41,243 bases of DNA, from assembly GCF_001553455.1 (NCBI RefSeq), contig NZ_BBOX01000011.1:1-41243 (forward strand), written 5' to 3'. Below, one piece after another: positions 8,232-15,884 of the stretch. A model generated the notes under the pieces. The model did not search any database and was not told the DNA's origin. It worked only from the letters and a program-made list of their open reading frames with translations. Position 1 is the stretch's first letter. Every line of letters begins with the position of its first letter. A program made the position numbers and the translations under genes. Origin of the DNA: Streptomyces hygroscopicus subsp. hygroscopicus (GTDB lineage Bacteria > Actinomycetota > Actinomycetes > Streptomycetales > Streptomycetaceae).

Positions 8232-8233
8232 GG

Positions 8234-10024
8234 TCAGCCCTCCGCCAACGCGGCGGCCAGCACCCGGGCCGCCCGCTCCACCTCGGCGAAGCCCGTGTAC
8301 AGCGGGGTGAAGCCGAAGCGCAGCACATCGGGCCGACGGAAGTCGCCGACGACCCCGCGCCGCACCAGCTCCGCCATCACCTCCCCCGCGTCCGCGCACC
8401 GCAGCGCCACCTGGCTGCCGCGCTCGGCGTGGGCGGCGGGGGTGAGGGACCGGACGCGGCCCGCCGGGACGTACTCCTCGACGCAGCGGAGGAAGAAGTC
8501 CGTCAGGGCCAGGCTCTTGGTCCTGACCTCCTCGATCGTCACGTCATCCCACACCTTGAGCGCGGCCTCCAGCGCCAGCATCGAGAGGATGTCCGGGGTG
8601 CCGACGCGCCCGCGGGCCGCACCGGCGGCCGGGGTGTAGGCGGAGTCCATGCCGAAGGGGTCGGCGTGCGAGTTCCAGCCGGGGAGCGGCGAGTCGAAGC
8701 GGGGCTGATGCGCCCGGGCGACGTAGAGATACGCGGGCGCGCCGGGGCCGCCGTTGAGGTACTTGTACGTACAGCCGACCGCGAGATCGACCCCGTGGGC
8801 GTCCAGCCCGACCGGCAGGGCGCCCGCGCTGTGGCACAGGTCCCACACGACGAGTGCGCCCGCCGCGTGCACGGCGGCCGTGGTCGCGGGCAGGTCATGG
8901 AGGCGGCCGGTGCGGTAGTCCACGTGGTTGACGAGCGCGACGGCGGTGCGCGGGCCGGTGGCCGCGGGGATGTCGCCCGCGGCCACCGGCCGCAGGGTGC
9001 AGCCGGTCATCCGGGCAGCGGACTCGGCGATATAGCCGTCGGTGGGGAAGGTGGTCTCGTCGACCAGGATCTGATCGCGGTGGGCGCCGCGTTCCTGGGC
9101 GATCCGTACGGCCGCGACGACCGCCTTGAAGATGTTCACGCTCGTCGAGTCGCCCACCACCACCTGGCCAGGGGCGGCGCCGAGGAGCCGGCCGACGCGG
9201 TCGCCGATCCGCTCCGGCGCGGTCCACCAGCCGCTCTCCTCCCAGGAGCGGATGCGCAGCCGCCCCCACTCGCGGGCGACCACATCGGCCAGCCGGGGCG
9301 GGACGGCACGCGGCAGCGCGCCCAGCGAATTGCCGTCGAGGTAGATCACGTCATCGAGGACGAAGGCGTCGCGCTTGGCACGCAGCCGGTCGGCCGCGTC
9401 GAGCCGGGCGGCCTCACCGGCCAGACCGCTCTCGGCCGGTGAGGCCCCGGCCGAACGCGGCCCGGCCGGACGGGACGCGGCCGACCGGGACGCGGCAGGC
9501 GCGGGGCCGGACTGCTGAGGGCGGGACCACTCCGGACCAGAACGTTTGCGCCCGGACGGCAGAGGGCTGGACGGCTCGACGCCGGACCGCTCAGCACCGG
9601 GCAACGCCGCACCGGACGACTCGGCACCCGACGGACCAGGGGCGGACAGACCAGGGGCGGACCGCTGAGCACCGGACGGCTGGAGACCAGAGCGCCCAGC
9701 TCCAGACCGCTCAGGGCCGGAAGACGCCGCGCCGGACCGCTCGGGGCCGGACCCCTCAGCACCGGGCGACGCCGCACCGGACGGACCGGGACCGGACCTC
9801 AGACTGGGGCCGGACCTCTCGGGGCCGGACGGACCGGGGGCGGACGGACCGGGGGCGGACGGACCGGGGGCGGACGCCTCGGCACCCGACCGTTCAGGGG
9901 CGGGCGGGCCGGTCGGAACCAGCCCAGGGGAGACCGGTTCGGTGGGGGTCGGTTCGGTGGGGACCGGCCCAGGGGAGACCGGCCCAGGGGAGACCGGCTC
10001 GGTGGGGATCGTCGCGTCAGACAT
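8234..10024 (-). CDS. kynU: Kynureninase with a long repeat-coded N-terminal extension
   Basis: PLP-dependent kynureninase (kynurenine to anthranilate plus alanine). The catalytic core starts near residue 200 (EAARLDAADRLRAKRDAF, then YLDGNSLGALPR). The PLP lysine is K421 in CTYKYLNGGPGAPAYLY. The core is about 397 residues, the family's normal length. The first 199 residues are a Pro/Ser/Gly/Glu low-complexity segment. I chose ATG 10024 (MSDATIPTEP), which overlaps the dioxygenase stop by 8 nt. I find no in-frame ATG or GTG between the first few dozen codons and the core, so the extension is probably translated. The gene is coupled to the upstream dioxygenase and downstream formamidase. Confidence 0.9.
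   Translation of the reverse strand: MSDATIPTEPVSPGPVSPGPVPTEPTPTEPVSPGLVPTGPPAPERSGAEASAPGPSAPGPSAPGPSGPERSGPSLRSGPGPSGAASPGAEGSGPERSGAASSGPERSGAGRSGLQPSGAQRSAPGLSAPGPSGAESSGAALPGAERSGVEPSSPLPSGRKRSGPEWSRPQQSGPAPAASRSAASRPAGPRSAGASPAESGLAGEAARLDAADRLRAKRDAFVLDDVIYLDGNSLGALPRAVPPRLADVVAREWGRLRIRSWEESGWWTAPERIGDRVGRLLGAAPGQVVVGDSTSVNIFKAVVAAVRIAQERGAHRDQILVDETTFPTDGYIAESAARMTGCTLRPVAAGDIPAATGPRTAVALVNHVDYRTGRLHDLPATTAAVHAAGALVVWDLCHSAGALPVGLDAHGVDLAVGCTYKYLNGGPGAPAYLYVARAHQPRFDSPLPGWNSHADPFGMDSAYTPAAGAARGRVGTPDILSMLALEAALKVWDDVTIEEVRTKSLALTDFFLRCVEEYVPAGRVRSLTPAAHAERGSQVALRCADAGEVMAELVRRGVVGDFRRPDVLRFGFTPLYTGFAEVERAARVLAAALAEG
9440..10015. repeat. Degenerate 15-bp-type repeats in the kynureninase 5' region
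   Basis: The clearest part is CGGACGGACCGGGGG repeated exactly at 9826-9840, 9841-9855 and 9856-9870, encoding SAPGP units. Related units run through the whole segment, giving SGPERSG, GAESSG and PVSPG-like motifs. AGGGGAGACCGGCCC-type units fill 9960-10005. Periods keep the coding frame. Confidence 0.85.
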
Positions 10025-10994
10025 GGCTGCGCGCCGTCCACAGCTCGGGGAAGACGGTCTTCGACGCGCGCTTCTCCAGCCATGCCACCCCGGCCGAGCC
10101 GCCGGTGCCGGTCTTGGCACCCATCGCTCGCCGCGTCGCCACCAGATGGTCGTTGCGCCACCGCCACACCAGCTCGGCCACCTCAGTGAGCGCCTCACCG
10201 AGCCGGATCAGCTCGCTGTCCGGCGGCCCGGAGTAGATCTCCTCCCAGACCCGCTCCACGCCCGGATCCGGTTCGTAGCGCCGGGTGGGATCGCGGTCCA
10301 GCACGGAGGCCGGGACGTCGAGGCCGCGGCGGGCGAGATAGCGCAGCACCTCGTCGTAGAGGCTGGGCTCGGTCAGCGCCTTCTCCAGCTCCGCGTGGAC
10401 CTGCGGCGCGCCCCGGTGCGGGACGAGCATGGACGCGGACTTCTCGCCGAGCAGGAACTCCAGCTGCCGGTACATCGCCGACTGGAAGCCGGAGCCCTCG
10501 CCGAGCGCGGAGCGGTACGCGTTGAACTGGCCGGGGGTGAGATGCGCCAGCGGCGCCCAGGACGCGTTGAGCGACTCCAGCTCGTACGTCGAGCGCTGGA
10601 GCGCGGCCATCGCGGTGGGCAGGTCGTCCTCGCGCAGCGCCAGCGCGGCGGTGTGCCACTCATGGACGATGACGGTGAACCACAGCTCCATCACCTGGGT
10701 GGTGACCAGGAAGACCATCTCGCCGGGATCGTCGGAGAGGGGGTGCTGGAGGTGGGTGAGCACGGACGCCCGGACGTAGTCCTCGTACGGGGTGGTGCCG
10801 TCGAAGTCGAGGTGGGGGGCGTCGGACTCGGCGGCGCCGGAGGCGGTCCGGTCCGGCGTGGCCTCTGCCGACGTGGCCTCGGGCGGCGTGACCTCCGCCG
10901 ACGTGGTCCGGCCTGGCGTGGCCTCGGCCGAGGTGGTCCGGTCCGGCGTGGCCTGGGCCGGGGCCGGGCGGTCAGGGGCAGGCTGCTGCGACAT
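10017..10994 (-). CDS. kynA: Tryptophan 2,3-dioxygenase
   Basis: A 325-residue heme dioxygenase that opens the indole ring of tryptophan to give N-formylkynurenine. Family landmarks are VMELWFTVIVHEW, GFQSAMYRQLEFLLG and WRWRNDHLVATRRAMG, the last containing the proximal heme histidine. A glycine-rich loop GTGGSAG follows it. The position equivalent to the distal active-site histidine of Xanthomonas TDO appears to be threonine (LVTTQ). The ATG at 10994 has AGGAGA at an ideal distance. Residues 1 to about 55 are a repetitive Ala/Thr/Pro/Glu segment (TTSAEATPGR-like units) absent from ordinary family members. It is the first gene of the kynurenine operon. Confidence 0.92.
   Translation of the reverse strand: MSQQPAPDRPAPAQATPDRTTSAEATPGRTTSAEVTPPEATSAEATPDRTASGAAESDAPHLDFDGTTPYEDYVRASVLTHLQHPLSDDPGEMVFLVTTQVMELWFTVIVHEWHTAALALREDDLPTAMAALQRSTYELESLNASWAPLAHLTPGQFNAYRSALGEGSGFQSAMYRQLEFLLGEKSASMLVPHRGAPQVHAELEKALTEPSLYDEVLRYLARRGLDVPASVLDRDPTRRYEPDPGVERVWEEIYSGPPDSELIRLGEALTEVAELVWRWRNDHLVATRRAMGAKTGTGGSAGVAWLEKRASKTVFPELWTARSHV
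10850..10980. repeat. Repeat-coded disordered N-terminus of the dioxygenase
   Basis: Units built on GACGTGGCCTC and GTGGTCCGGCCTGGC alternate about every 30 bp. They encode TTSAE, ATPDR and VTPPEA motifs. The frame is kept, and the repeat ends just inside the start codon. Confidence 0.7.
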
Positions 10995-11197
10995 CGCGTC
11001 TCCTGAGTACTGCTCGCTCCCGGGTAGCGGTCCGCCCCTTCCCCTTGATCTCGGAGCCCCGGTCCCCTCGGGGCCCACAGCCGAAGGGGCCCCGCACCGC
11101 ATCATCCGCGCCGTCCGGACGTACGGCAAGTGCGGAAGGGGCCCGTGGGGCGTAGGCCGCCCCACAGGCCCGGTGCGCCTCGCCACGCCTCAGTGGC

Positions 11198-11227
11198 AAA
11201 CCGCTCAGCCGAAAACCGCTCAGCCGA
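11198..11227. repeat. Perfect 15-bp tandem duplication downstream of the DUF3151 gene
   Basis: AAACCGCTCAGCCGA occurs at 11198-11212 and again immediately at 11213-11227, about 35 nt past the DUF3151 stop. The rest of the gap to the dioxygenase start (10995-11197) holds a GC-rich stretch without a gene, including the expected promoter region of the kynurenine operon, whose boxes I could not place with confidence. Confidence 0.85.
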
Positions 11228-11261
11228 GGCAGGTCAGCAGACGCAGATCAGGAGCGGCGGC

Positions 11262-11675
11262 TCAGGAAAGCGTGTCCGCCGCGGTCGGGGAGCTCTCGCG
11301 CAGGAAGGTCGAGCAGCGCTCGTACTCCTCCTGCTCGCCGATGGCCTGCGCGGCACGCGCGAGCGCGTGCAGGGCGCGCAGGAAGCCGCGGTTGGGCTCA
11401 TGCTCGAAGGGCACCGGGCCGTGGCCCTTCCAGCCGCTGCGACGCAGGGCGTCGAGTCCCCGGTGGTAGCCGGTCCGGGCGTACGCGTAGGACTCGACCA
11501 CCCGGCCGGCCTCGAACGCCTCGTCGGCGAGCTGCGCCCAGGCGAGCGAGGACGCCGGGTACTTCGCGGCGACCTCGGCCGGGGCCGCGCCGGAGGCGAG
11601 CAGCTCCCGTGGTTCGGGGTCGTCGGGCAGATGGGTCGGGGGCGGTCCCCCGAGCAGGTTCTCGTGAATGGCCAT
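11262..11675 (-). CDS. DUF3151 family protein
   Basis: A 137-residue cytosolic protein beginning MAIHENLLGGPPPTHLPDDP, the typical opening of this actinobacterial family of unknown function. The middle is helical (SSLAWAQLADEAFEAGRVVE, then YAYARTGYHRGLDALRRSGW) and resembles a small TPR-like helical hairpin set. It has no catalytic motif and no signal peptide. The frame is open far upstream, but the ATG at 11675 matches the family start. It stands alone between the DHA2 exporter and the kynurenine operon on the same strand. Confidence 0.85.
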   Translation of the reverse strand: MAIHENLLGGPPPTHLPDDPEPRELLASGAAPAEVAAKYPASSLAWAQLADEAFEAGRVVESYAYARTGYHRGLDALRRSGWKGHGPVPFEHEPNRGFLRALHALARAAQAIGEQEEYERCSTFLRESSPTAADTLS

Positions 11676-11781
11676 GGGTTCCAGTCTGCCTGGTCCGGGG
11701 CCCCACCCGACACGCTCAAGCCACGCGCCCCGTCGTTCCGGGGGAGCGTCCGGCCCGGAGACCCGCGGGAGAGGGCATGGG

Positions 11782-13566
11782 TCAGGCCCCGGGGCGCCGA
11801 TCGCCCGGGTCGAGGGGCGGGGCGGAGACACCGCAGTGGTACACGCACTCGGGGCGGCACGGGGGCCGCGCGGCGCCCTCGGCCCCCTTGGCCTTGGCAC
11901 CCTTGGCACCCTTGGCGCCCTTGACGCGCTTGGCGCCCTTGACGCGCTTGGCGCCCTTGACGCGCTCCGAAGGCGCGGCACCCCCGGCACCCTCGGCCCC
12001 CGCACCCTCGGCCGCGCCCTCGGCCCCCGCGCTCTCGGCTCCCCCGGCACGTTTCACCGGCGCCACGCCCTCGGCGCCCTCCGGCACCGCACCCTCCGGC
12101 ACCGCTCCCTCCGGCACCGCGCCCGCCTCGGCACCCTCCCCCTCCCCTCCCGCTTCCGTCCCCGCCCGCTCCAGGGCGTCCGAGCGCACCGTGCGCCAGG
12201 CGACGACCGCGCCCAGCACCAGCACCCCGGCACAGATCGGCATCGCGCGCCGGAAGGTGTGGGCGAACGCGTCCGCCGACCGGTACGCCTCCGGGCCCAT
12301 CCCCGCCAGCAGCGGCAGCGCCGCCACCGCGACCAGGCCCGCCGCACGCGCCGCCGCGTTGTTGACTCCGCTGGCCAGACCCGCGCGGCCGACGTCCACC
12401 GAGGCCAGGACGGTCGCGGTGAGCGGGGCGACCAGCACCACCATGCCGGCGCCCAGCACCACCAGCCCGGGCAGAATGTCGCGCCAGTAGACCGCCCCCA
12501 CCCCGGCCCGGGTCATCAGCAGCATCCCCGCCGCGCACAGCAGCGGGCCGACGGTCAGCGGAATCCGGGGGCCGATGCGTTTGCCCAGTTCTCCCGAACG
12601 GGCCGACAGCAGCAGCATCAGCGTCGTCGTGGGCAGCAGCGCGGTACCGGCGGCCAGCGCGGAGTAGCCCACCACCACCTGGAGGTTGATCACCGAAAGG
12701 AAGAAGAAGCCACCGAAGGCCGCGTAGACGCACAGGGTCACCGCGTTGACGGCGCTGAACTGGCGGGAGGCGAAGATGGAGAGCGGCAGCATCGGCTCGG
12801 ACCGCCGCTTCTCCACGGCGACGAAGGCCACCCCCAGCGCCAGCCCGGCGACGGCCGGAACCACCACGGCGGGCGAGGCGCCCTTCTGCGGCGCGGCGAT
12901 CAGCGCGTACGTGACCAGGCCGAGCGCGGCCGCGCCCAGCGCGGCGCCGACGACGTCGAACCGGCCGTGGGCCTCCGGATCGCTGGTCTCCGGCACATGG
13001 CGCAAAGCGACCGGCACACAGACCGCGGCCAGCGGCACGTTGAGCCAGAACACCCAGCGCCAGCCGGGCCCGTCCACCAGCCAGCCGCCGAGGAACGGCC
13101 CGATCGCCGCTCCGACCCCGCCGAAGCCGGACCACAGCCCGATCGCCCGCGCCCGGTCATCGGGGTGGATCACCGACTGGATCAGCGCGAGCGACCCGGG
13201 GGTGAGCAGCGCCCCGCCGATGCCCTGCAACGCCCGCGCGGCGATGAGCACCCCGGCGTTCGGCGCCAGCCCGCACGCCAGCGAGGCCAGCGCGAACCAG
13301 ATCACCCCGATGACGAACACCCGCCGCCGCCCGAACCGGTCCCCGAGCGCCCCGCCGAGCAGGATCAGCCCGGCGAGGGTGAGCATGTAGGCGTTGACGG
13401 TCCACTGGAGCACGGGGAGATCGGCGCCCAGGTCGAGCCCGATGCGCGGCAGGGCGACATTGACGACGGTGCTGTCGAGCAGGGCCATGGCGGAGCCCAG
13501 CACGGTGGTGAACACCAGCCACCGCCCCGCCGGCGCGGACAGCCGCACGCCTGCCATACCTGGCAT
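11782..13566 (-). CDS. DHA2-family (14-TM) MFS drug exporter with repetitive cationic tail
   Basis: A 594-residue major facilitator of the EmrB/QacA type. Motif D1 is LDSTVVNVALPRIG near the N-terminus, motif A is GGALGDRFGRRRVF, and motif C-like GFGGVGAAIGPFLGG follows. About 14 hydrophobic segments fill residues 12 to about 465. Three tracts follow: AVPEG repeats, an acidic/Ala/Gly stretch, and a Lys-rich stretch (RVKGAK three times, then KGAKGAKAKG). The protein ends with a Cys motif, RPECVYHCGVSAPPL, which looks like a conserved tail rather than random sequence. The ATG at 13566 gives MPGMAGVRLSAPAGRWLVF. It presumably expels toxic small molecules by proton antiport; the substrate is unknown. 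Confidence 0.88.
   Translation of the reverse strand: MPGMAGVRLSAPAGRWLVFTTVLGSAMALLDSTVVNVALPRIGLDLGADLPVLQWTVNAYMLTLAGLILLGGALGDRFGRRRVFVIGVIWFALASLACGLAPNAGVLIAARALQGIGGALLTPGSLALIQSVIHPDDRARAIGLWSGFGGVGAAIGPFLGGWLVDGPGWRWVFWLNVPLAAVCVPVALRHVPETSDPEAHGRFDVVGAALGAAALGLVTYALIAAPQKGASPAVVVPAVAGLALGVAFVAVEKRRSEPMLPLSIFASRQFSAVNAVTLCVYAAFGGFFFLSVINLQVVVGYSALAAGTALLPTTTLMLLLSARSGELGKRIGPRIPLTVGPLLCAAGMLLMTRAGVGAVYWRDILPGLVVLGAGMVVLVAPLTATVLASVDVGRAGLASGVNNAAARAAGLVAVAALPLLAGMGPEAYRSADAFAHTFRRAMPICAGVLVLGAVVAWRTVRSDALERAGTEAGGEGEGAEAGAVPEGAVPEGAVPEGAEGVAPVKRAGGAESAGAEGAAEGAGAEGAGGAAPSERVKGAKRVKGAKRVKGAKGAKGAKAKGAEGAARPPCRPECVYHCGVSAPPLDPGDRRPGA
11911..11964. repeat. 18-bp tandem repeat x3 encoding the lysine-rich tail of the exporter
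   Basis: CTTGGCGCCCTTGACGCG is repeated exactly at 11911-11928, 11929-11946 and 11947-11964, encoding RVKGAK units. Related 9-bp units continue to 11890. Confidence 0.9.
12077..12121. repeat. 15-bp tandem repeat x3 encoding AVPEG units of the exporter
   Basis: CCCTCCGGCACCGC plus one variable base is repeated at 12077, 12092 and 12107. It lies in the linker that follows the last membrane segment. Confidence 0.85.
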
Positions 13567-13746
13567 GATGCCCGCGCGGCCCCTCAGAGGCCAGCCCGAC
13601 CGCGAACGGAACCGCGCAGGCAACCGCGAAGAGAACCGCGAAGGAAAAACGGGCACCCGGAACCCAGACGCCAGACGCCTTCCCGGAACCGGAACCGACC
13701 CCGGAACGCAAACGGCCCCGGAACGCGAACGGCCCCGGAACGCCAA

Positions 13747-13786
13747 CGGGCCCGGCAACTCACCGCAAGGCGAGAAGCCGGGCCCG
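13747..13786 (-). terminator. Stem-loop terminator of fba
   Basis: CGGGCCCGGC (13747-13756) and GCCGGGCCCG (13777-13786) are exact reverse complements. On the transcript, an inner CTCGCC/GGTGAG stem extends the hairpin after a small TT/TT internal loop. It lies 44-84 nt past the fba stop. The remaining gap up to the exporter start (13567-13746) is filled with degenerate CCGGAACGNGAACGGC-like and GGNAACCGCGAAG-like repeats and no gene. Confidence 0.7.
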
Positions 13787-13793
13787 GAAGAGC

Positions 13794-13844
13794 GAGCCGA
13801 GGACTACTTCAGCTTCGTAGAGCCGAGGACTACTTCAGCTTCGT
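13794..13844. repeat. Tandem duplication of the fba 3' end (25-bp copies, period 26)
   Basis: The same 25-bp sequence (GAGCCGAGGACTACTTCAGC followed by TTCGT) stands at 13794-13818 and 13820-13844. The second copy contains the last four fba codons and its TAG. The first copy is an exact extra copy just downstream of the gene. Confidence 0.95.
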
Positions 13845-14852
13845 CCCCGTGGACCGGAGGTCCGCACACGCCTTGGTGACCCGCTCGGCCATCCCCTTCT
13901 CGGCGAGCTTGCCCCAGCTCCGCGGGTCGTACGTCTTCTTGTTGCCGACCTCGCCGTCGACCTTCAGCACCCCGTCGTAGTTGCGGAACATGTGGTCCGC
14001 GATCGGGCGGGTGAAGGCGTACTGGGTGTCCGTGTCGAGGTTCATCTTCACCACGCCGTTCTCCAGCGCGGTGCGGATCTCCTCCTCCGTGGAGCCGGAG
14101 CCGCCGTGGAAGACGAAGAAGAACGGGTCCTGCTTGCCGTACTTCGCGGCGACACCGTCCTGGAGCTCACGCAGCAGCTCCGGGCGGAGGACGACGTTGC
14201 CCGGCTTGTAGACGCCGTGGACGTTGCCGAAGGAGGCGGCCAGCAGGTAGCGGCCCTTGTCGCCCAGGCCGAGGGCCTCGGCGGTGCGCAGCGCGTCGTC
14301 GACCGTCGTGTAGAGCTCGTCGTTGATCTCGTGCGAGATGCCGTCCTCCTCGCCACCGGTCGGGGTGATCTCGACCTCGAGGATGATCTTCGCCTTGGCG
14401 GCCTCGGCGAGCAGCTCCTGTGCGATGCGGAGGTTGTCGTCGAGCGTCTCGGCGGAGCCGTCCCACATGTGGGACTGGAACAGCGGGTTCTGCCCCTTGT
14501 CGACGCGCTCCTGGGAGACCTTGAGCAGCGGGCGGACATAGCCGTCCAGCTTGTCCTTGGGGCAGTGGTCGGTGTGGAGGGCGATGTTGACCGGGTACTT
14601 CTCGGCCACGACATGCGCGAACTCGGCGAGGCCGACCGCACCGGTCACCATGTCCTTCTGGTACTGGCCACCCAGGAACTCGGCGCCACCGGTGGAGATC
14701 TGGACGATGCCGTCGCTCTCCGCCTCGGCGAAGCCGCGCAGGGCGGCGTGCAGAGTCTGCGTCGACGTCACGTTGATCGCCGGGTAGGCGAACTTGCCCG
14801 CCTTCGCCCGGTCGAGCATCTCGTTGTAGATCTCAGGGGATGCGATGGGCAT
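13830..14852 (-). CDS. fba: Class II fructose-bisphosphate aldolase
   Basis: A 340-residue zinc aldolase that interconverts fructose 1,6-bisphosphate with dihydroxyacetone phosphate and glyceraldehyde 3-phosphate. Catalytic and zinc residues are visible: D95-H96 (ALHTDHCPKD), H212 (GNVHGVY) and H249 (FHGGSGS). The phosphate and substrate loop NLDTDTQYAF (271-280) is typical of type A class II enzymes. The ATG at 14852 has AAGGAG 8 nt upstream. The protein is complete and of normal length for actinobacterial Fba. It is a single-gene unit with its own terminator and a long 5' intergenic region. Confidence 0.97.
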   Translation of the reverse strand: MPIASPEIYNEMLDRAKAGKFAYPAINVTSTQTLHAALRGFAEAESDGIVQISTGGAEFLGGQYQKDMVTGAVGLAEFAHVVAEKYPVNIALHTDHCPKDKLDGYVRPLLKVSQERVDKGQNPLFQSHMWDGSAETLDDNLRIAQELLAEAAKAKIILEVEITPTGGEEDGISHEINDELYTTVDDALRTAEALGLGDKGRYLLAASFGNVHGVYKPGNVVLRPELLRELQDGVAAKYGKQDPFFFVFHGGSGSTEEEIRTALENGVVKMNLDTDTQYAFTRPIADHMFRNYDGVLKVDGEVGNKKTYDPRSWGKLAEKGMAERVTKACADLRSTGTKLK

Positions 14853-14988
14853 CTGTCCGCTCCTTGTATGTGCGGGTTAGTCGTACTTGGCCCTGACCTA
14901 GGGGCGACGTCATCGTCGGGGCCATAATCCCAGACTCCGCCGATTGCTCCACACGGCGCACGCGAGGACCACACGGACGGGGGTGGGA

Positions 14989-15006
14989 AGGTTTCACGTG
15001 AAACCT
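14989..15006. promoter_or_regulatory. parS chromosome-partitioning site (ParB binding)
   Basis: GTTTCACGTGAAAC at 14991-15004 is the perfect 14-bp parS palindrome, extended symmetrically to 18 bp (AGG...CCT). It sits in the fba-pyrE intergenic region, typical of Streptomyces parS sites clustered within a few hundred kb of oriC. ParB should load here and spread for segregation during sporulation. Confidence 0.93.
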
Positions 15007-15104
15007 CCCACGGGGGCGCGACGCGGCTGTACCGCGACACAGCTTGACCTCCGGTGCGACCGCGCCGCGATGCGGCGATACGGCTGCCCCGGCGCAACGG
15101 TTGT

Positions 15105-15313
15105 GCCGGGATGCGGGCGCGCGGCTCCGCCCCCGGTGCTGCTGCGCCGGGGTCACGGCTGCACCCCGGGTGCCGCCATGCCCGGGTGTGGCTGCCCCTG
15201 GTGCCGCTGCACCCGAGTGCGAGCACCGCACCCCGGCTGCTGCCGCACCCCGGGGGCGTGGCTGCACGCCGGGCCCGGGTGCACGCCGGGCCCGGGTGCA
15301 CGCCGGGCCCGGG
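15105..15313. repeat. GC-rich repeat array downstream of pyrE, ending in an exact 17-bp x3 repeat
   Basis: TGCACGCCGGGCCCGGG is repeated exactly at 15263-15279, 15280-15296 and 15297-15313, starting about 24 nt past the pyrE stop. Looser CACCCCGGGTGCNGCTG-like units continue to about 15105. The whole 484-bp gap 14853-15336 also holds the parS site and the fba leader. I see no gene in it. Confidence 0.85.
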
Positions 15314-15336
15314 CGCGGCTGCGCCGCGGTGCCGGT

Positions 15337-15876
15337 TCAGCTCAGCCCGAGGTCGGCGATCGAATAAGCCGGGAGGTACGGCAGCCCGGCGTCCGCGATG
15401 GCCGGCGCGGCCCCGCGCTCGACGATCGTCGCGACCGCGACGACCTCCGCACCCGCCTCCCGCGCCGCCTCCACCGCGGTCAGCGGCGAACCGCCCGTGG
15501 TGGAGGTGTCCTCCACCACCAGCACCCGGCGGCCCGCGATGTCCGGGCCCTCGATCCGCCGCTGCATCCCGTGCGTCTTCTGGGCCTTGCGGACCACGAA
15601 GGCGTCGAGCCGCCGCCCGCGGGCGGCGGCGGCGTGCAGCATGGACGTGGCCACCGGGTCGGCGCCGAGCGTCAGACCGCCCACCGCGTCGTACTCCAGA
15701 TCGGCCGTGGCGTCGAGCATGACCTGGCCGACCAGCGGTGCGGCGTCGGCGTCCAAGGTGATCCGGCGCAGGTCGATGTAGTAGTCGGCCTCGCGCCCGG
15801 AGGAGAGGGTCACCTTGCCGTGGACCACGGCCTTGTCCTTGATCTGCCGCAGCAGGGCGTCACGCGCATCGCTCAT
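15337..15876 (-). CDS. pyrE: Orotate phosphoribosyltransferase
   Basis: A 179-residue enzyme of pyrimidine synthesis (orotate plus PRPP to OMP). The PRPP-binding motif VLVVEDTSTTGG lies at 118-129. The catalytic loop FVVRKAQKTHG (93-103) and the N-terminal KVTLSSGREADYYIDLRR are typical of PyrE. The start is ATG 15876 (MSDARDALLRQ), which matches family length. A second in-frame ATG two codons earlier (15882) is possible, and neither has a good ribosome binding site. It is separated from the upstream epimerase gene by a repeat-filled gap, so it may be transcribed independently. Confidence 0.95.
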   Translation of the reverse strand: MSDARDALLRQIKDKAVVHGKVTLSSGREADYYIDLRRITLDADAAPLVGQVMLDATADLEYDAVGGLTLGADPVATSMLHAAAARGRRLDAFVVRKAQKTHGMQRRIEGPDIAGRRVLVVEDTSTTGGSPLTAVEAAREAGAEVVAVATIVERGAAPAIADAGLPYLPAYSIADLGLS

Positions 15877-15884
15877 GCGCATGA

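Noticed and set aside
8232..8399. A longer N-terminus for the formamidase
   Set aside because: It would overlap the kynureninase C-terminus and lacks family similarity; ATG 8231 has a clear GGAGG.
9439..10236. A long plus-strand frame across the kynureninase extension
   Set aside because: It is a Thr/Arg/Pro-rich mirror of the repeat with no domain. The minus strand encodes a clear enzyme core in continuity with the segment.
11041..11110. A terminator or attenuator in the GCCCCG/CGGGGC-rich stretch before the kynurenine operon
   Set aside because: Only short, competing stems can be drawn in this G/C-rich DNA, so it is not supported above background.
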